The notes under the pieces are model-generated. The model was given only the letters and a program-made list of their open reading frames with translations. It was not told the DNA's origin and made no database searches. Of a stretch of 64,000 bases of DNA, positions 35,385 through 43,635 are shown piece after piece. Each line of letters begins with the position of its first letter. Within the stretch, counting starts at the first letter, position 1. The stretch lies in contig NZ_CP091786.1 in assembly GCF_022024015.1 (NCBI RefSeq), positions 1 through 64,000 of the forward strand, read 5' to 3'. This DNA comes from Prevotella sp. E9-3 (GTDB lineage Bacteria > Bacteroidota > Bacteroidia > Bacteroidales > Bacteroidaceae). The position numbers and the translations under genes are program-made.

Positions 35385-35921
35385 TTAGATCGTCATCAGT
35401 GTAGTCAAATCAATGTCTTTGAACAAATCACGACCGTGCAGACCTTCATCGGTGATTTCGATGATGAAGTTCATATATACCTTCTTAGGGTTGAAATGTT
35501 GAACAAGGTTGTAGGCTGCTTTAGCCGTTCCACCGGTGGCCAGCAAATCGTCGTGAATGAGTACCACGTCATTTTGGTCGAGAGAATCGAGATGCATCTC
35601 AATGGTATCTACGCCGTACTCTTTTGAGAATTGCTCCTTGATGACAGTTGCTGGCAACTTGCCTGGTTTGCGTGCCATTACCAAACCGCACCCCAGTTTT
35701 CCAGCCAAAGCAGAACCCATAATAAATCCACGACTCTCGATTCCAACGATTTTTGTAATGCCTTTGTCTTTGTAAATTTCATACAATTCGTTGAGTATAA
35801 TCTGGAAACATTCCGCATTTTTGTAGAGTGTGGTTACGTCACGAAAGTTGATTCCTTTTTTCGGAAAATCAGGAATGCATCGAAGATTTTCCATCAAAAT
35901 CTCTTTGTTCTTCTTAATCAT
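35385..35921 (-). CDS. apt: Adenine phosphoribosyltransferase
   Basis: Salvages adenine to AMP with PRPP. 178 residues from ATG 35921; the ATG at 35894 (MENLRCIPDFP) is equally plausible and closer to the family start. Motifs: GINFRDVTTLY, ESRGFIMGSALA, the PRPP loop VLIHDDLLATGGTAKAA near 122-138. The gene is bracketed by two parS-like sites (35241-35256 and 35952-35967). Confidence 0.95.
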   Translation of the reverse strand: MIKKNKEILMENLRCIPDFPKKGINFRDVTTLYKNAECFQIILNELYEIYKDKGITKIVGIESRGFIMGSALAGKLGCGLVMARKPGKLPATVIKEQFSKEYGVDTIEMHLDSLDQNDVVLIHDDLLATGGTAKAAYNLVQHFNPKKVYMNFIIEITDEGLHGRDLFKDIDLTTLMTI

Positions 35922-35951
35922 GATGTTTGTATTTTAATTGAAATGATTATA

Positions 35952-35967
35952 CGTTTCACGTGAAACA
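35952..35967. promoter_or_regulatory. parS-like site
   Basis: Second copy of CGTTTCACGTGAAACA, identical over all 16 positions to that at 35241. It lies just upstream of apt and downstream of mnmG. Confidence 0.8.
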
Positions 35968-36044
35968 GTTAGACTCTTTTCGTTTTTCCTTTCTATAGCG
36001 GGAGCAAATTTTTACTTTTCACTCTTTCTTTTTCCCCTTCTCGC

Positions 36045-38159
36045 TCATCTTCCCATGAGCACTAAAAGGGCGTTTATATCGCTCGGACTCACGCCAGGAA
36101 TTCTGCTTGCTTGGGCAAGCGTTGTCGGTTGAATGGCCGAAAGTTTCTGACGGGCTTCGGTGGAAAGGCTTTGAATATCGTTGAAATTGAACGACGATGG
36201 AATCCGGATGTTTTCCAGTCGGTGCATCTTGTCTGCCACCAATCGTTCGCGTTCAATATAGCCTTTGTATTTCATCTTGATTTCAGCGGCTTCAACGATT
36301 TCCTCTCTTCGTTCGTCAATGCGATGGATTCGTTCATTTAGCTCGGGGATAATTTCCTGAAGGTTGGCGAAGTTCAGTTGCGGACGCGCAATGAGTTCGT
36401 CGAGCTTCACACCAAACTGGAGTGGGGTGGTGCCTAACTGTTCCAAGGCGGGATTGATTTCCTTTGCCTTGATGGGGAACTCCTGACAGAAGGCTATCAG
36501 ATCTTCTATCTCCTGTTTCTTCTTTAGCCAGTAGTCGTAACGTTCGCGCGTGGCCAGTCCGATGTTGTAGGCACGCTCAGTGAGTCGGGCGTCGGCATCG
36601 TCTTGTCTGAGGAGGATGCGATACTCGGCGCGTGAGGTGAACATGCGGTAGGGTTCGTCAACGCCCTTTGTTACGAGGTCGTCGATGAGCACGCCAATGT
36701 AGGCCTCGTCGCGGTTCAGGGTGAAGGTAGAGTTGCTGGCGCCAGCTTTCAGTGCGGCGTTGATACCGGCAATCGTGCCCTGTCCAGCTGCTTCCTCATA
36801 ACCAGTGGTTCCATTTACCTGTCCGGCCATGAACAGACCGTCGATAATTTTCGATTCCAGCGTGTGAGTGAGTTGGGTGGGGTCGAAATAGTCGTATTCG
36901 ATGGCATAGCCCGGACGATAGACACGTGCGTTCTCCATTCCCGGAATTTTGCGCAGGGCATTGATCTGCACATCCATCGGCAGCGATGATGAGAAACCGT
37001 TCAGGTACATTTCGTTGGTATCGCTCCCCTCCGGTTCGAGGAACAACAGGTGCTGTTCGCGTTCGGGGAAGGTGACCAGTTTGGTTTCGATGGAAGGACA
37101 GTAGCGCGGACCGATGGAATGAATCTGTCCGTTGTAGAGTGGCGAGTCGGCCAGTCCGGAACGGAGTGTTTCGTGTACCTCGGGATTGGTGTAGCATTCC
37201 CAGCAGGGGAGTTGTGGGAGAGTGTTCTGAGTGTTCTGAGTATTCTGAGTGTTCTGAGTGTTCTGAGAATTCTGAGTGTTCTGAATATTCTGAGTGTTCT
37301 GAATATTCTGAATATTCTGAGAATTCTGAATGTTCTGAATGTTCTGAGTATTCTGAATATTCTGATTACTCCGATTACTCTGATTCTTGAAATAAGAAAA
37401 TCCGTAGGGGCGCTGTTCGCCGTCCTGTCTTCTCATCTTCGAGAAGTCGACACTTCGTCTATCGATACGGACGGGCGTACCCGTTTTCATTCTGTCGCTG
37501 CGGATGCCGTGACGTGTAATACTCTCGGTGAGGCGTTCAGCAGCAGGTTCTGCAATGCGTCCGCCTTTTACCATCTTCCGGCCAATATGCATCAGACCGT
37601 TGAGGAACGTGCCGGCAGTGATCACTACACAGCGGGCGCGCAACTCGCAACCCCAGATGGTGCGCACACCAGTGACACGCACCGCTTGTCGCGATTCAGT
37701 TGCGACAGTCCGTACAGATGAAGAGGAAGTGGATGAAGAAGCCCCGTGAGTGGATGCGTTGTTGGCGGGTTCTACCAGCAGTTCATCTACCTGGTCCTGC
37801 CAGATGTCGAGGTTGGGTGTTTCGTCGAGGTGGCGGCGCCATTCCCAAATGAACTTACCGCGGTCGCACTGGGCACGAGGACTCCACACGGCGGGGCCCT
37901 TGCCTACGTTGAGCATACGAAACTGAATAGTGGTGGCATCGGTGACCAGACCCATCTGTCCGCCAAGGGCGTCAATCTCTCTGACTATCTGACCTTTGGC
38001 AATGCCGCCCACTGCAGGGTTGCACGACATCTGTCCGATCTTGTTCATGTCCATTGTTATCAGGCAAGTTTTCGCTCCCATACGAGCAGCAGCACTTGCA
38101 GCCTCGCAGCCGGCATGTCCGGCTCCGATAACAAGGACGTCATAATTTTGTATCATCAT
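36045..38159 (-). CDS. mnmG: tRNA uridine modification enzyme MnmG with two repeat-coded insertions
   Basis: FAD enzyme that, with MnmE, makes 5-carboxymethylaminomethyluridine at tRNA wobble positions. 704 residues against about 620-630 usual. FAD motif VIGAGHAGCEAA (10-21), SCNPAVGGIAKG (45-54), GTFLNGLMHIG and TGYEEAAGQGTIAGINAA are present. Insert 1 (about 131-160) is Ser-rich and carries VATESRQA, coded by a GCGAC palindrome. Insert 2 (about 259-315) is an Asn-Gln-Ile/Thr run coded by 9-bp repeats, in a region between FAD-domain segments. The start may be either of two adjacent ATGs. A -7 element is at 38179-38186. mnmG is often origin-proximal, fitting the parS sites. Confidence 0.95.
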   Translation of the reverse strand: MMIQNYDVLVIGAGHAGCEAASAAARMGAKTCLITMDMNKIGQMSCNPAVGGIAKGQIVREIDALGGQMGLVTDATTIQFRMLNVGKGPAVWSPRAQCDRGKFIWEWRRHLDETPNLDIWQDQVDELLVEPANNASTHGASSSTSSSSVRTVATESRQAVRVTGVRTIWGCELRARCVVITAGTFLNGLMHIGRKMVKGGRIAEPAAERLTESITRHGIRSDRMKTGTPVRIDRRSVDFSKMRRQDGEQRPYGFSYFKNQSNRSNQNIQNTQNIQNIQNSQNIQNIQNTQNIQNTQNSQNTQNTQNTQNTQNTLPQLPCWECYTNPEVHETLRSGLADSPLYNGQIHSIGPRYCPSIETKLVTFPEREQHLLFLEPEGSDTNEMYLNGFSSSLPMDVQINALRKIPGMENARVYRPGYAIEYDYFDPTQLTHTLESKIIDGLFMAGQVNGTTGYEEAAGQGTIAGINAALKAGASNSTFTLNRDEAYIGVLIDDLVTKGVDEPYRMFTSRAEYRILLRQDDADARLTERAYNIGLATRERYDYWLKKKQEIEDLIAFCQEFPIKAKEINPALEQLGTTPLQFGVKLDELIARPQLNFANLQEIIPELNERIHRIDERREEIVEAAEIKMKYKGYIERERLVADKMHRLENIRIPSSFNFNDIQSLSTEARQKLSAIQPTTLAQASRIPGVSPSDINALLVLMGR
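37215..37385. repeat. TTCTGARTR 9-bp repeat array inside mnmG
   Basis: About 18 units of TTCTGAGTG/TTCTGAATA on the plus strand, antisense to mnmG, are translated as Gln-Asn-Thr/Ile/Ser. The unit is the same as in mutS but inserted in the opposite orientation to the gene. Confidence 0.9.
37687..37707. repeat. GCGAC palindrome inside mnmG
   Basis: TGTCGCGATTCAGTTGCGAC(A): stem with one wobble pair, encoding TVATESRQ in frame. rdgB has VATESQQ coded by the equivalent palindrome at 9360-9376. Confidence 0.8.
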
Positions 38160-38178
38160 AAGAAAACGTTTTCTGCCG

Positions 38179-38186
38179 CAAAATTA
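38179..38186 (-). promoter_or_regulatory. -7 promoter element for mnmG
   Basis: Reads TAATTTTG on the minus strand, about 20 bp from the start. Confidence 0.6.
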
Positions 38187-38244
38187 CAAACTTTTTTTCA
38201 GTCGCAATAAGTAATACCGTCTATTTTATTCTTTCTTAAAAGTG

Positions 38245-38415
38245 AAGAATGAAAAACTGAGAGGTGAGAGATGAGAGGTGAGAGATGAGAGGTGAGAGAT
38301 GAGAGGTGAGAGGTGAGAGATGAGAACTGAGAGGTATGGTTAGCTTTTAAATTCGTGAAGTCACTAATCATACCTCTCAGTTCTCATCTCTCAATTCTCA
38401 CCTCTCAGTTCATAG
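38245..38415. repeat. GAGAGGTGAGAGAT repeats with GAGGTATGATTA hairpin element
   Basis: GAGA-rich arms flank GAGGTATGGTTAG (38331-38343) and CTAATCATACCTC (38364-38376). The segment 38343-38376 is, reversed, 33 of 34 identical to 48447-48480. It lies between the divergent mnmG and frdC promoters. Confidence 0.8.
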
Positions 38416-38470
38416 TTGTCTGGAAACTGTAAAAATAATGCAAGTAAAAACACTTTTCCTATAGAAAAGG

Positions 38471-38501
38471 TTTGGCGTTTCATGATTTTTTGTTACTTTT
38501 G
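38471..38501 (+). promoter_or_regulatory. Promoter of the frdCAB operon
   Basis: TTTG at 38471-38474, a 19-bp spacer, and TACTTTTG at 38494-38501. This is the best match to the full Bacteroidetes consensus in the window. Confidence 0.75.
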
Positions 38502-38620
38502 TAGCCTAAATGCGCACATGCGTACTTACTTTTAAGTATTTATACTGAACCCGTGAGGGGCTTTGCTAACAGGCATAAATCTAAAAATACAATATTTAAT
38601 TAATTAAATTTCAACAACTT
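38502..38620 (+). promoter_or_regulatory. Structured leader of frdCAB
   Basis: A transcript leader of about 110 nt with possible hairpins (GCGCACATGCG, ACTTACTTTTAAGT, and CCCGTGAGGGG followed by CTTTGC). No known riboswitch is recognised. It may tune stability or translation. Confidence 0.35.
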
Positions 38621-39361
38621 ATGTGGTTAATCAATTCATCAATTGGTAGAAAAGTTGTAATGTCATTAACCGGCATTGCGCTCATTCTGTTCTTGACATT
38701 CCACTGTGCAATGAACATTGTAGCGCTCTTCTCGGGTGAGGCTTACAACATGATTTGCGAAATGCTGGGTGCTAACTGGTATGCCATCGTGGCTACTTTG
38801 GGCTTGGCTTTTCTTGCAGTAGTTCACATCGTGTTCGCTTTCATCCTCACGGCACAGAACCGTAAGGCTCGTGGCAACAGCCGCTATGAGGTATCTACGA
38901 CTGTGAACGGTTCGAACGTTGTAGAGAAATGGGCATCGGGCAACATGCTCGTGCTGGGTCTGATCATCCTGTTGGGTCTGATCATGCACCTGAAGGACTT
39001 CTGGTACAACATGATGTTCGCTGAGATTGTAGGCATGGCTACTAAGCTGAGTCCTACAGACGGTTTCGGTTGGATTGAGGAGACATTCTCTAACCCTGTA
39101 TTCGTAGTGCTCTACCTGGTATGGTTCTGCGCTATCTGGTTCCACCTGGCTCACGGTTTCTGGTCAGCTATGCAGACCCTCGGTGTGAGCGGTAAGATCT
39201 GGGCAAAGCGTTGGAACTGCATCGGCCTGATCTATGTTACCCTGCTCATGTTGGGCTTCACTGCCGTAGTACTGGGCTTCTACTTTGGTTGCGCTCCTTC
39301 ACTCGACTGCTGTGGTGCTGCCGAGTGTTGTAAAGAGGCTGCTGCTGCCTGCTGTCAGTAA
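38621..39361 (+). CDS. frdC: Fumarate reductase/succinate dehydrogenase cytochrome b subunit
   Basis: 246 residues, five membrane helices, haem-binding His candidates in the helices (FHCAMNIVALFSG, VVHIVFAFIL, IMHLKDFW, FHLAHGFWSAMQTLG). The protein anchors FrdAB and exchanges electrons with menaquinol. It is the single-subunit type B anchor. The last about 25 residues are unusually Cys-rich (DCCGAAECCKEAAAACCQ, six Cys in that run and one more just before). The first gene of the operon; frdA follows after 36 bp. Confidence 0.93.
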   Translation: MWLINSSIGRKVVMSLTGIALILFLTFHCAMNIVALFSGEAYNMICEMLGANWYAIVATLGLAFLAVVHIVFAFILTAQNRKARGNSRYEVSTTVNGSNVVEKWASGNMLVLGLIILLGLIMHLKDFWYNMMFAEIVGMATKLSPTDGFGWIEETFSNPVFVVLYLVWFCAIWFHLAHGFWSAMQTLGVSGKIWAKRWNCIGLIYVTLLMLGFTAVVLGFYFGCAPSLDCCGAAECCKEAAAACCQ

Positions 39362-39397
39362 AAATTGAAAAGTTGAATAATTGAATATCGAAAAACT

Positions 39398-41377
39398 ATG
39401 GCTAAAGTATTAGATTCAAAGATTCCTGCAGGTCCAGTACCTGAGAAATGGAAGGAATATAAAGCTCATCAGCGTCTTGTTAACCCCAAGAACAAGCTGA
39501 AGCTCGATGTGATTGTGGTTGGTACCGGTCTGGCTGGTGCTTCTGCAGCTGCTTCACTCGGTGAGATGGGCTTCAACGTGATTAACCTGTGCATTCAGGA
39601 CTCTCCCCGTCGTGCTCACTCTATCGCTGCTCAGGGTGGTATCAACGCCGCCAAGTGCTATCAGAACGATGGTGACTCTGTCTATCGCCTGTTCTATGAT
39701 ACCGTAAAGGGTGGTGACTATCGTGCTCGCGAAGCCAACGTTTACCGTCTGGCTGAGGTATCAAACAATATTATCGACCAGTGCGTGGCTCAGGGCGTTC
39801 CCTTCGCTCGTGAGTACGGTGGCATGCTGGCAAACCGTTCGTTCGGTGGTGCTCAGGTAAGCCGTACATTCTACGCTAAGGGTCAGACCGGTCAGCAGCT
39901 GCTGCTCGGTGCCTACTCTTCACTGTCTGCTCAGGTGCAGGCTAAGAAGGTGAAGCTCTACACCCGTTATGAGATGGAGGATGTGGTGATTGTTGACGGC
40001 CGTGCCCGTGGTATCATCGCCAAGAACCTCGTTACCGGTAAGCTGGAGCGTTTCTCTGCCAATGCCGTAGTAATTGCTACCGGCGGTTACGGAAACACCT
40101 ACTTCCTCTCTACCAACGCTATGGGCTGTAACTGCACCGCTGCCGTTCAGTGCTATCGTAAGGGTGCTGTGTTTGCAAACCCCTCTTACGTGCAGATTCA
40201 CCCCACCTGTATCCCTGTTCACGGCGACAAGCAGTCTAAGCTGACACTGATGTCAGAGTCACTGCGTAACGACGGCCGTATCTGGGTTCCAAAGAACATC
40301 GAGGATGCTAAGAAACTGCAGAAGGGTGAGATTCAGGCTTGGGATATCCCCGAGGAGAACCGCGACTACTATCTGGAGCGCCGCTATCCCGCCTTCGGTA
40401 ACCTCGTTCCCCGTGACGTGGCTTCACGTGCCGCTAAGGAGCGTTGCGACAAGGGCTTCGGCGTGAACAACACCGGTCTGGCTGTGTTCCTCGACTTCTC
40501 TGAGTCTATCAACCGTCTGGGTCTCGACGCCATGAAACAGCGTTATGGCAACCTGTTCGATATGTACGAGGAGATCACCGACGTTTATCCTGGCGATTTC
40601 GGTAAGGAAATCAATGGCGTGAAGTACTACAAGCCTATGATGATCTTCCCTGCCGTTCACTATACCATGGGTGGTATCTGGGTTGACTACGAGCTGCAGA
40701 CCACTATCCCCGGTCTGTTCGCTATCGGTGAGTGTAACTTCTCTGACCACGGTGCAAACCGTCTGGGTGCTTCAGCACTGATGCAGGGTCTGGCCGATGG
40801 TTACTTTGTACTGCCTTACACCATCCAGAACTACCTGGCCGACCAGACTATCTGGGGCAAGGTTTCTACCGATCTGCCTGAGTTTGCTGAGGCTGAGAAG
40901 AAGGTGGATGCCGAGATGGATCGCCTGCTGAATATCAAAGGTAAGCGCTCTGTTGACTCTATCCACAAGGAACTCGGTCACATCATGTGGGAGTATGTAG
41001 GTATGGGTCGCACCGCTGAGGGCCTGAAGACCGGTCTGAAGAAGATGCACGAACTGGAGCAGGAGTTCGACAAGAACCTCTTCGTTCCTGGCACTAAGGA
41101 AGGGCTGAACATCGAGCTCGACAAGGCTATCCACCTGCGTGACTTCTTCACCATGGGTCAGCTCGTAGCATTCGACGCCCTCTCTCGTAACGAGTCTTGC
41201 GGTGGTCACTTCCGTGAGGAGTACCAGACCGAGGAAGGCGAGGCTAAGCGCGACGACGAGAACTACTTCTACGTAGGTTGCTGGGAGTACAAAGGCAAGG
41301 GCAACGAGCCTGAACTCATCAAGGAACCTCTGGAGTACGAGGCTATTAAGGTACAGACACGTAACTATAAGAACTAA
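39398..41377 (+). CDS. frdA: Fumarate reductase/succinate dehydrogenase flavoprotein subunit
   Basis: Catalytic subunit interconverting fumarate and succinate. 659 residues. FAD-binding [19 protein letters not shown] (41-59). The His that carries covalent FAD is in [16 protein letters not shown] near 74. Substrate-site segments [24 protein letters not shown] and [14 protein letters not shown] are all intact. Codon choice is strongly biased (CTG, GGT, CGT, AAC), suggesting high expression. In a gut anaerobe the usual direction is fumarate reduction producing succinate. Confidence 0.96.
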   Translation: MAKVLDSKIPAGPVPEKWKEYKAHQRLVNPKNKLKLDVIVVGTGLAGASAAASLGEMGFNVINLCIQDSPRRAHSIAAQGGINAAKCYQNDGDSVYRLFYDTVKGGDYRAREANVYRLAEVSNNIIDQCVAQGVPFAREYGGMLANRSFGGAQVSRTFYAKGQTGQQLLLGAYSSLSAQVQAKKVKLYTRYEMEDVVIVDGRARGIIAKNLVTGKLERFSANAVVIATGGYGNTYFLSTNAMGCNCTAAVQCYRKGAVFANPSYVQIHPTCIPVHGDKQSKLTLMSESLRNDGRIWVPKNIEDAKKLQKGEIQAWDIPEENRDYYLERRYPAFGNLVPRDVASRAAKERCDKGFGVNNTGLAVFLDFSESINRLGLDAMKQRYGNLFDMYEEITDVYPGDFGKEINGVKYYKPMMIFPAVHYTMGGIWVDYELQTTIPGLFAIGECNFSDHGANRLGASALMQGLADGYFVLPYTIQNYLADQTIWGKVSTDLPEFAEAEKKVDAEMDRLLNIKGKRSVDSIHKELGHIMWEYVGMGRTAEGLKTGLKKMHELEQEFDKNLFVPGTKEGLNIELDKAIHLRDFFTMGQLVAFDALSRNESCGGHFREEYQTEEGEAKRDDENYFYVGCWEYKGKGNEPELIKEPLEYEAIKVQTRNYKN

Positions 41378-41553
41378 GCCTCACCCCCAACCCCTCTCCA
41401 AGGGGAGAGGGGAGTAGATAGTTCTGCTAAATAAATAATAATAGAGTAATAACCAAATATAAAAAAGTCCTCATGACCAGTCCCTCTGCGACAGCGGAAT
41501 AGCAAGAGTAACCACTCCCCTCTCCCCATCGGAGAGGGGCTGGGGGTGAGGCT
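41377..41553. repeat. Inverted pair of GC-rich palindromes between frdA and frdB
   Basis: The left unit (41377-41415) begins GCCTCACCCCCAACCCCTC and the right unit (41514-41553) ends GGCTGGGGGTGAGGC. Each holds its own CTCTCC/GGAGAG hairpin, so the 177-bp block has terminal inverted repeats and an inner segment without genes. It resembles a REP doublet or a small MITE inside an operon. Confidence 0.85.
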
Positions 41554-41563
41554 TTTAATTGTT

Positions 41564-42322
41564 ATGGCAAAGAATATTTCATTTACAATAAAGTTCTGGC
41601 GCCAGAACGGCCCTAAGGACAAAGGTCATTTCGATACTCACGAAATGCACGACATTCCCGATGATACCTCTTTCCTCGAGATGCTCGACATTCTGAACGA
41701 GGAACTCATCAACGAAGGCAAAGAGCCTTTCGTATTCGACCACGACTGCCGCGAGGGTATCTGCGGTATGTGCTCACTCTACATCAACGGTACACCTCAC
41801 GGACGTACTGAGCGCGGTGCTACCACCTGTCAGCTCTACATGCGCCGCTTCAACGACGGCGACGTAATCACCGTTGAGCCTTGGCGTTCAGCTGCATTCC
41901 CCGTAATCAAAGACTGTATGGTTGACCGCTATGCCTTCGATAAGATTATTCAGGCTGGTGGCTACACCACCATCCGTACCGGTCAGGCTCAGGATGCCAA
42001 CGCAATCCTCATTCCAAAGGAGGATGCCGACGAGGCAATGGACTGCGCTACATGTATCGGTTGCGGCGCTTGCGTAGCAGCATGTAAGAACGGCTCTGCC
42101 ATGCTCTTCGTATCAAGCAAGGTGTCTCAGCTCGCTCTTCTTCCACAGGGCCGCGTAGAGGCTGCCCGTCGTGTGAAGAACATGATTGCCAAGATGGACG
42201 AGCTCGGCTTCGGTAACTGCACCAACACTCGTGCCTGTGAGGCTGTATGCCCCAAGAACGAGTCTATTGCCAACATCGCTCGCCTGAACCGCGAGATGAT
42301 TAAGGCAAAGATGGCAGACTAA
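41564..42322 (+). CDS. frdB: Fumarate reductase/succinate dehydrogenase iron-sulfur subunit
   Basis: 252 residues from ATG 41564 ([11 protein letters not shown]). The ATG at 41546 falls inside the palindrome and is rejected. Cys groups for the 2Fe-2S cluster ([15 protein letters not shown], near 55-70) and for the 4Fe-4S and 3Fe-4S clusters ([14 protein letters not shown] near 160 and [15 protein letters not shown] near 215) are complete. It passes electrons between FrdC and FrdA. A terminator follows at 42344-42384. Confidence 0.96.
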   Translation: MAKNISFTIKFWRQNGPKDKGHFDTHEMHDIPDDTSFLEMLDILNEELINEGKEPFVFDHDCREGICGMCSLYINGTPHGRTERGATTCQLYMRRFNDGDVITVEPWRSAAFPVIKDCMVDRYAFDKIIQAGGYTTIRTGQAQDANAILIPKEDADEAMDCATCIGCGACVAACKNGSAMLFVSSKVSQLALLPQGRVEAARRVKNMIAKMDELGFGNCTNTRACEAVCPKNESIANIARLNREMIKAKMAD

Positions 42323-42343
42323 AGTTCAGCATATTCAAAAAAG

Positions 42344-42384
42344 CGAGGGAGATAGATTCAAAGTCTATCCCCCTCGTTTTTTTG
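42344..42384 (+). terminator. Terminator of frdCAB
   Basis: Arms CGAGGGAGATAGA (42344-42356) and TCTATCCCCCTCG (42364-42376), with one mismatch, then seven T. Confidence 0.88.
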
Positions 42385-42442
42385 ATATATATTGTGTGTT
42401 GTATGTTCTCGCAGGATGGCCGACGAAGCTGTTTGCGTGTTG

Positions 42443-42724
42443 CTATGCCACAGCAACGAACTCCATGGGCATCATCTCGCGGAACGCTTGATTGCAGGCC
42501 TGCTTTACGCCCAGTAGCACCTTGCCTAAAGGCTTCTCTATCTTTTCTTTCACTTCCTCACTTTGCCCCACCACTTTGCCAAACAGCGGCTTCCGTTCTT
42601 CCGTCACCATCGTAATCATATACATCCTTCTCGCTGTGTAGTCATTGTCCACACAGCGCCGTTGCATTGACGGTTTCTTTTCACCGGCAAATGGTTTCTG
42701 GCTTTCGAATGTCTCTCTATCCAT
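42443..42724 (-). pseudogene. Truncated RAYT transposase remnant
   Basis: 93 codons that match only the N-terminus of the complete RAYT at 25149-26243: EKKPSMQRRCVDNDYTARRMYMITM, then TEERKPLFG. The frame ends before the HUH motif and the Tyr helix, so it cannot be catalytic. It starts 5 bp after the stop of the DMT transporter gene. A stable short protein is possible but less likely than a decayed copy. Confidence 0.75.
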
Positions 42725-42729
42725 TGCTA

Positions 42730-43620
42730 CTACTTTGTGCGCTTATCGGCCAGGTACATGCCGATGAGGATGAGGAGGGTGCCTATGATGAAGAAGATGG
42801 TGATTTGTTCGGAGAGAATGAGCCACGCAAAGAGAATGGTGGTCACAGGATTGAAATAGACATAGTTTGTGGCCACTACAGCGCCCAGTTTCTTCATTGC
42901 CCAGTTCCAGGCAAGGAAACATAGCATTGAGGCTACACAGCCCAGAAAAAGCAGGTTGCCGATGAGCTGAGGCTGTTCTATGAGCAGGTGGGTGTTGAGT
43001 CCGGGCTTCCATAGGAAATAAGGAATCATGAATATGAGTCCGTAGAAAAACACCTTTCGCGTAATAAACAATGTGCCATAATGGGCTGAGGCTGGTATCA
43101 TCAGCAGACTATACACCGCCCAGCAAAGACATGCCGTGAAGGCCAGTGCATCGCCCTTTGGCGAGAGATGGAGTACGAAGTGTCCGTTCATCACCACTAC
43201 AGCTACACCAGTGGCCGCCATCAGTGTGCCTAACACCTGTATGCGGTTCAGTCGTTCAGACTTATAGAACAGGCTGATGAGTGCCGAGGCAAATAGTGGA
43301 CTCAGGCAAATAATCAAGGAAGTATTCGTAGTGGTGGTATAGTTCATGGCCGAGTTTTCTGCAAGGAAATAGAGCGAACCGCCCGAAAGGCCGAGTCCGG
43401 CCATGATGAGTTCGTCTTTCCACGTGTCGGACACCCAGCGAATGCCTTTCGTCATACTGAATGCCAGCAGCATCAGATAGGCTATGACAAAGCGGAAGGT
43501 GAATATCTGTGCGGCAGAGAGGCCACCCAACAGCAGCAGTTTGGTAAACACAAAGGTAGAACCCCAGATAGCCACTACCAGAAAGGCCACAGCGTGATAG
43601 AGAAATCTTAGTCTTTGCAT
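42730..43620 (-). CDS. EamA/DMT superfamily transporter
   Basis: 296 residues, ten predicted membrane helices in two EamA repeats (WGSTFVFTKLLL near 19-30; second repeat from about 155). These inner-membrane exporters or metabolite carriers have varied substrates; none can be assigned here. Located 15 bp downstream of pgeF on the same strand, so co-transcribed. Confidence 0.88.
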   Translation of the reverse strand: MQRLRFLYHAVAFLVVAIWGSTFVFTKLLLLGGLSAAQIFTFRFVIAYLMLLAFSMTKGIRWVSDTWKDELIMAGLGLSGGSLYFLAENSAMNYTTTTNTSLIICLSPLFASALISLFYKSERLNRIQVLGTLMAATGVAVVVMNGHFVLHLSPKGDALAFTACLCWAVYSLLMIPASAHYGTLFITRKVFFYGLIFMIPYFLWKPGLNTHLLIEQPQLIGNLLFLGCVASMLCFLAWNWAMKKLGAVVATNYVYFNPVTTILFAWLILSEQITIFFIIGTLLILIGMYLADKRTK

Positions 43621-43635
43621 TTTAAAGATATGGTG

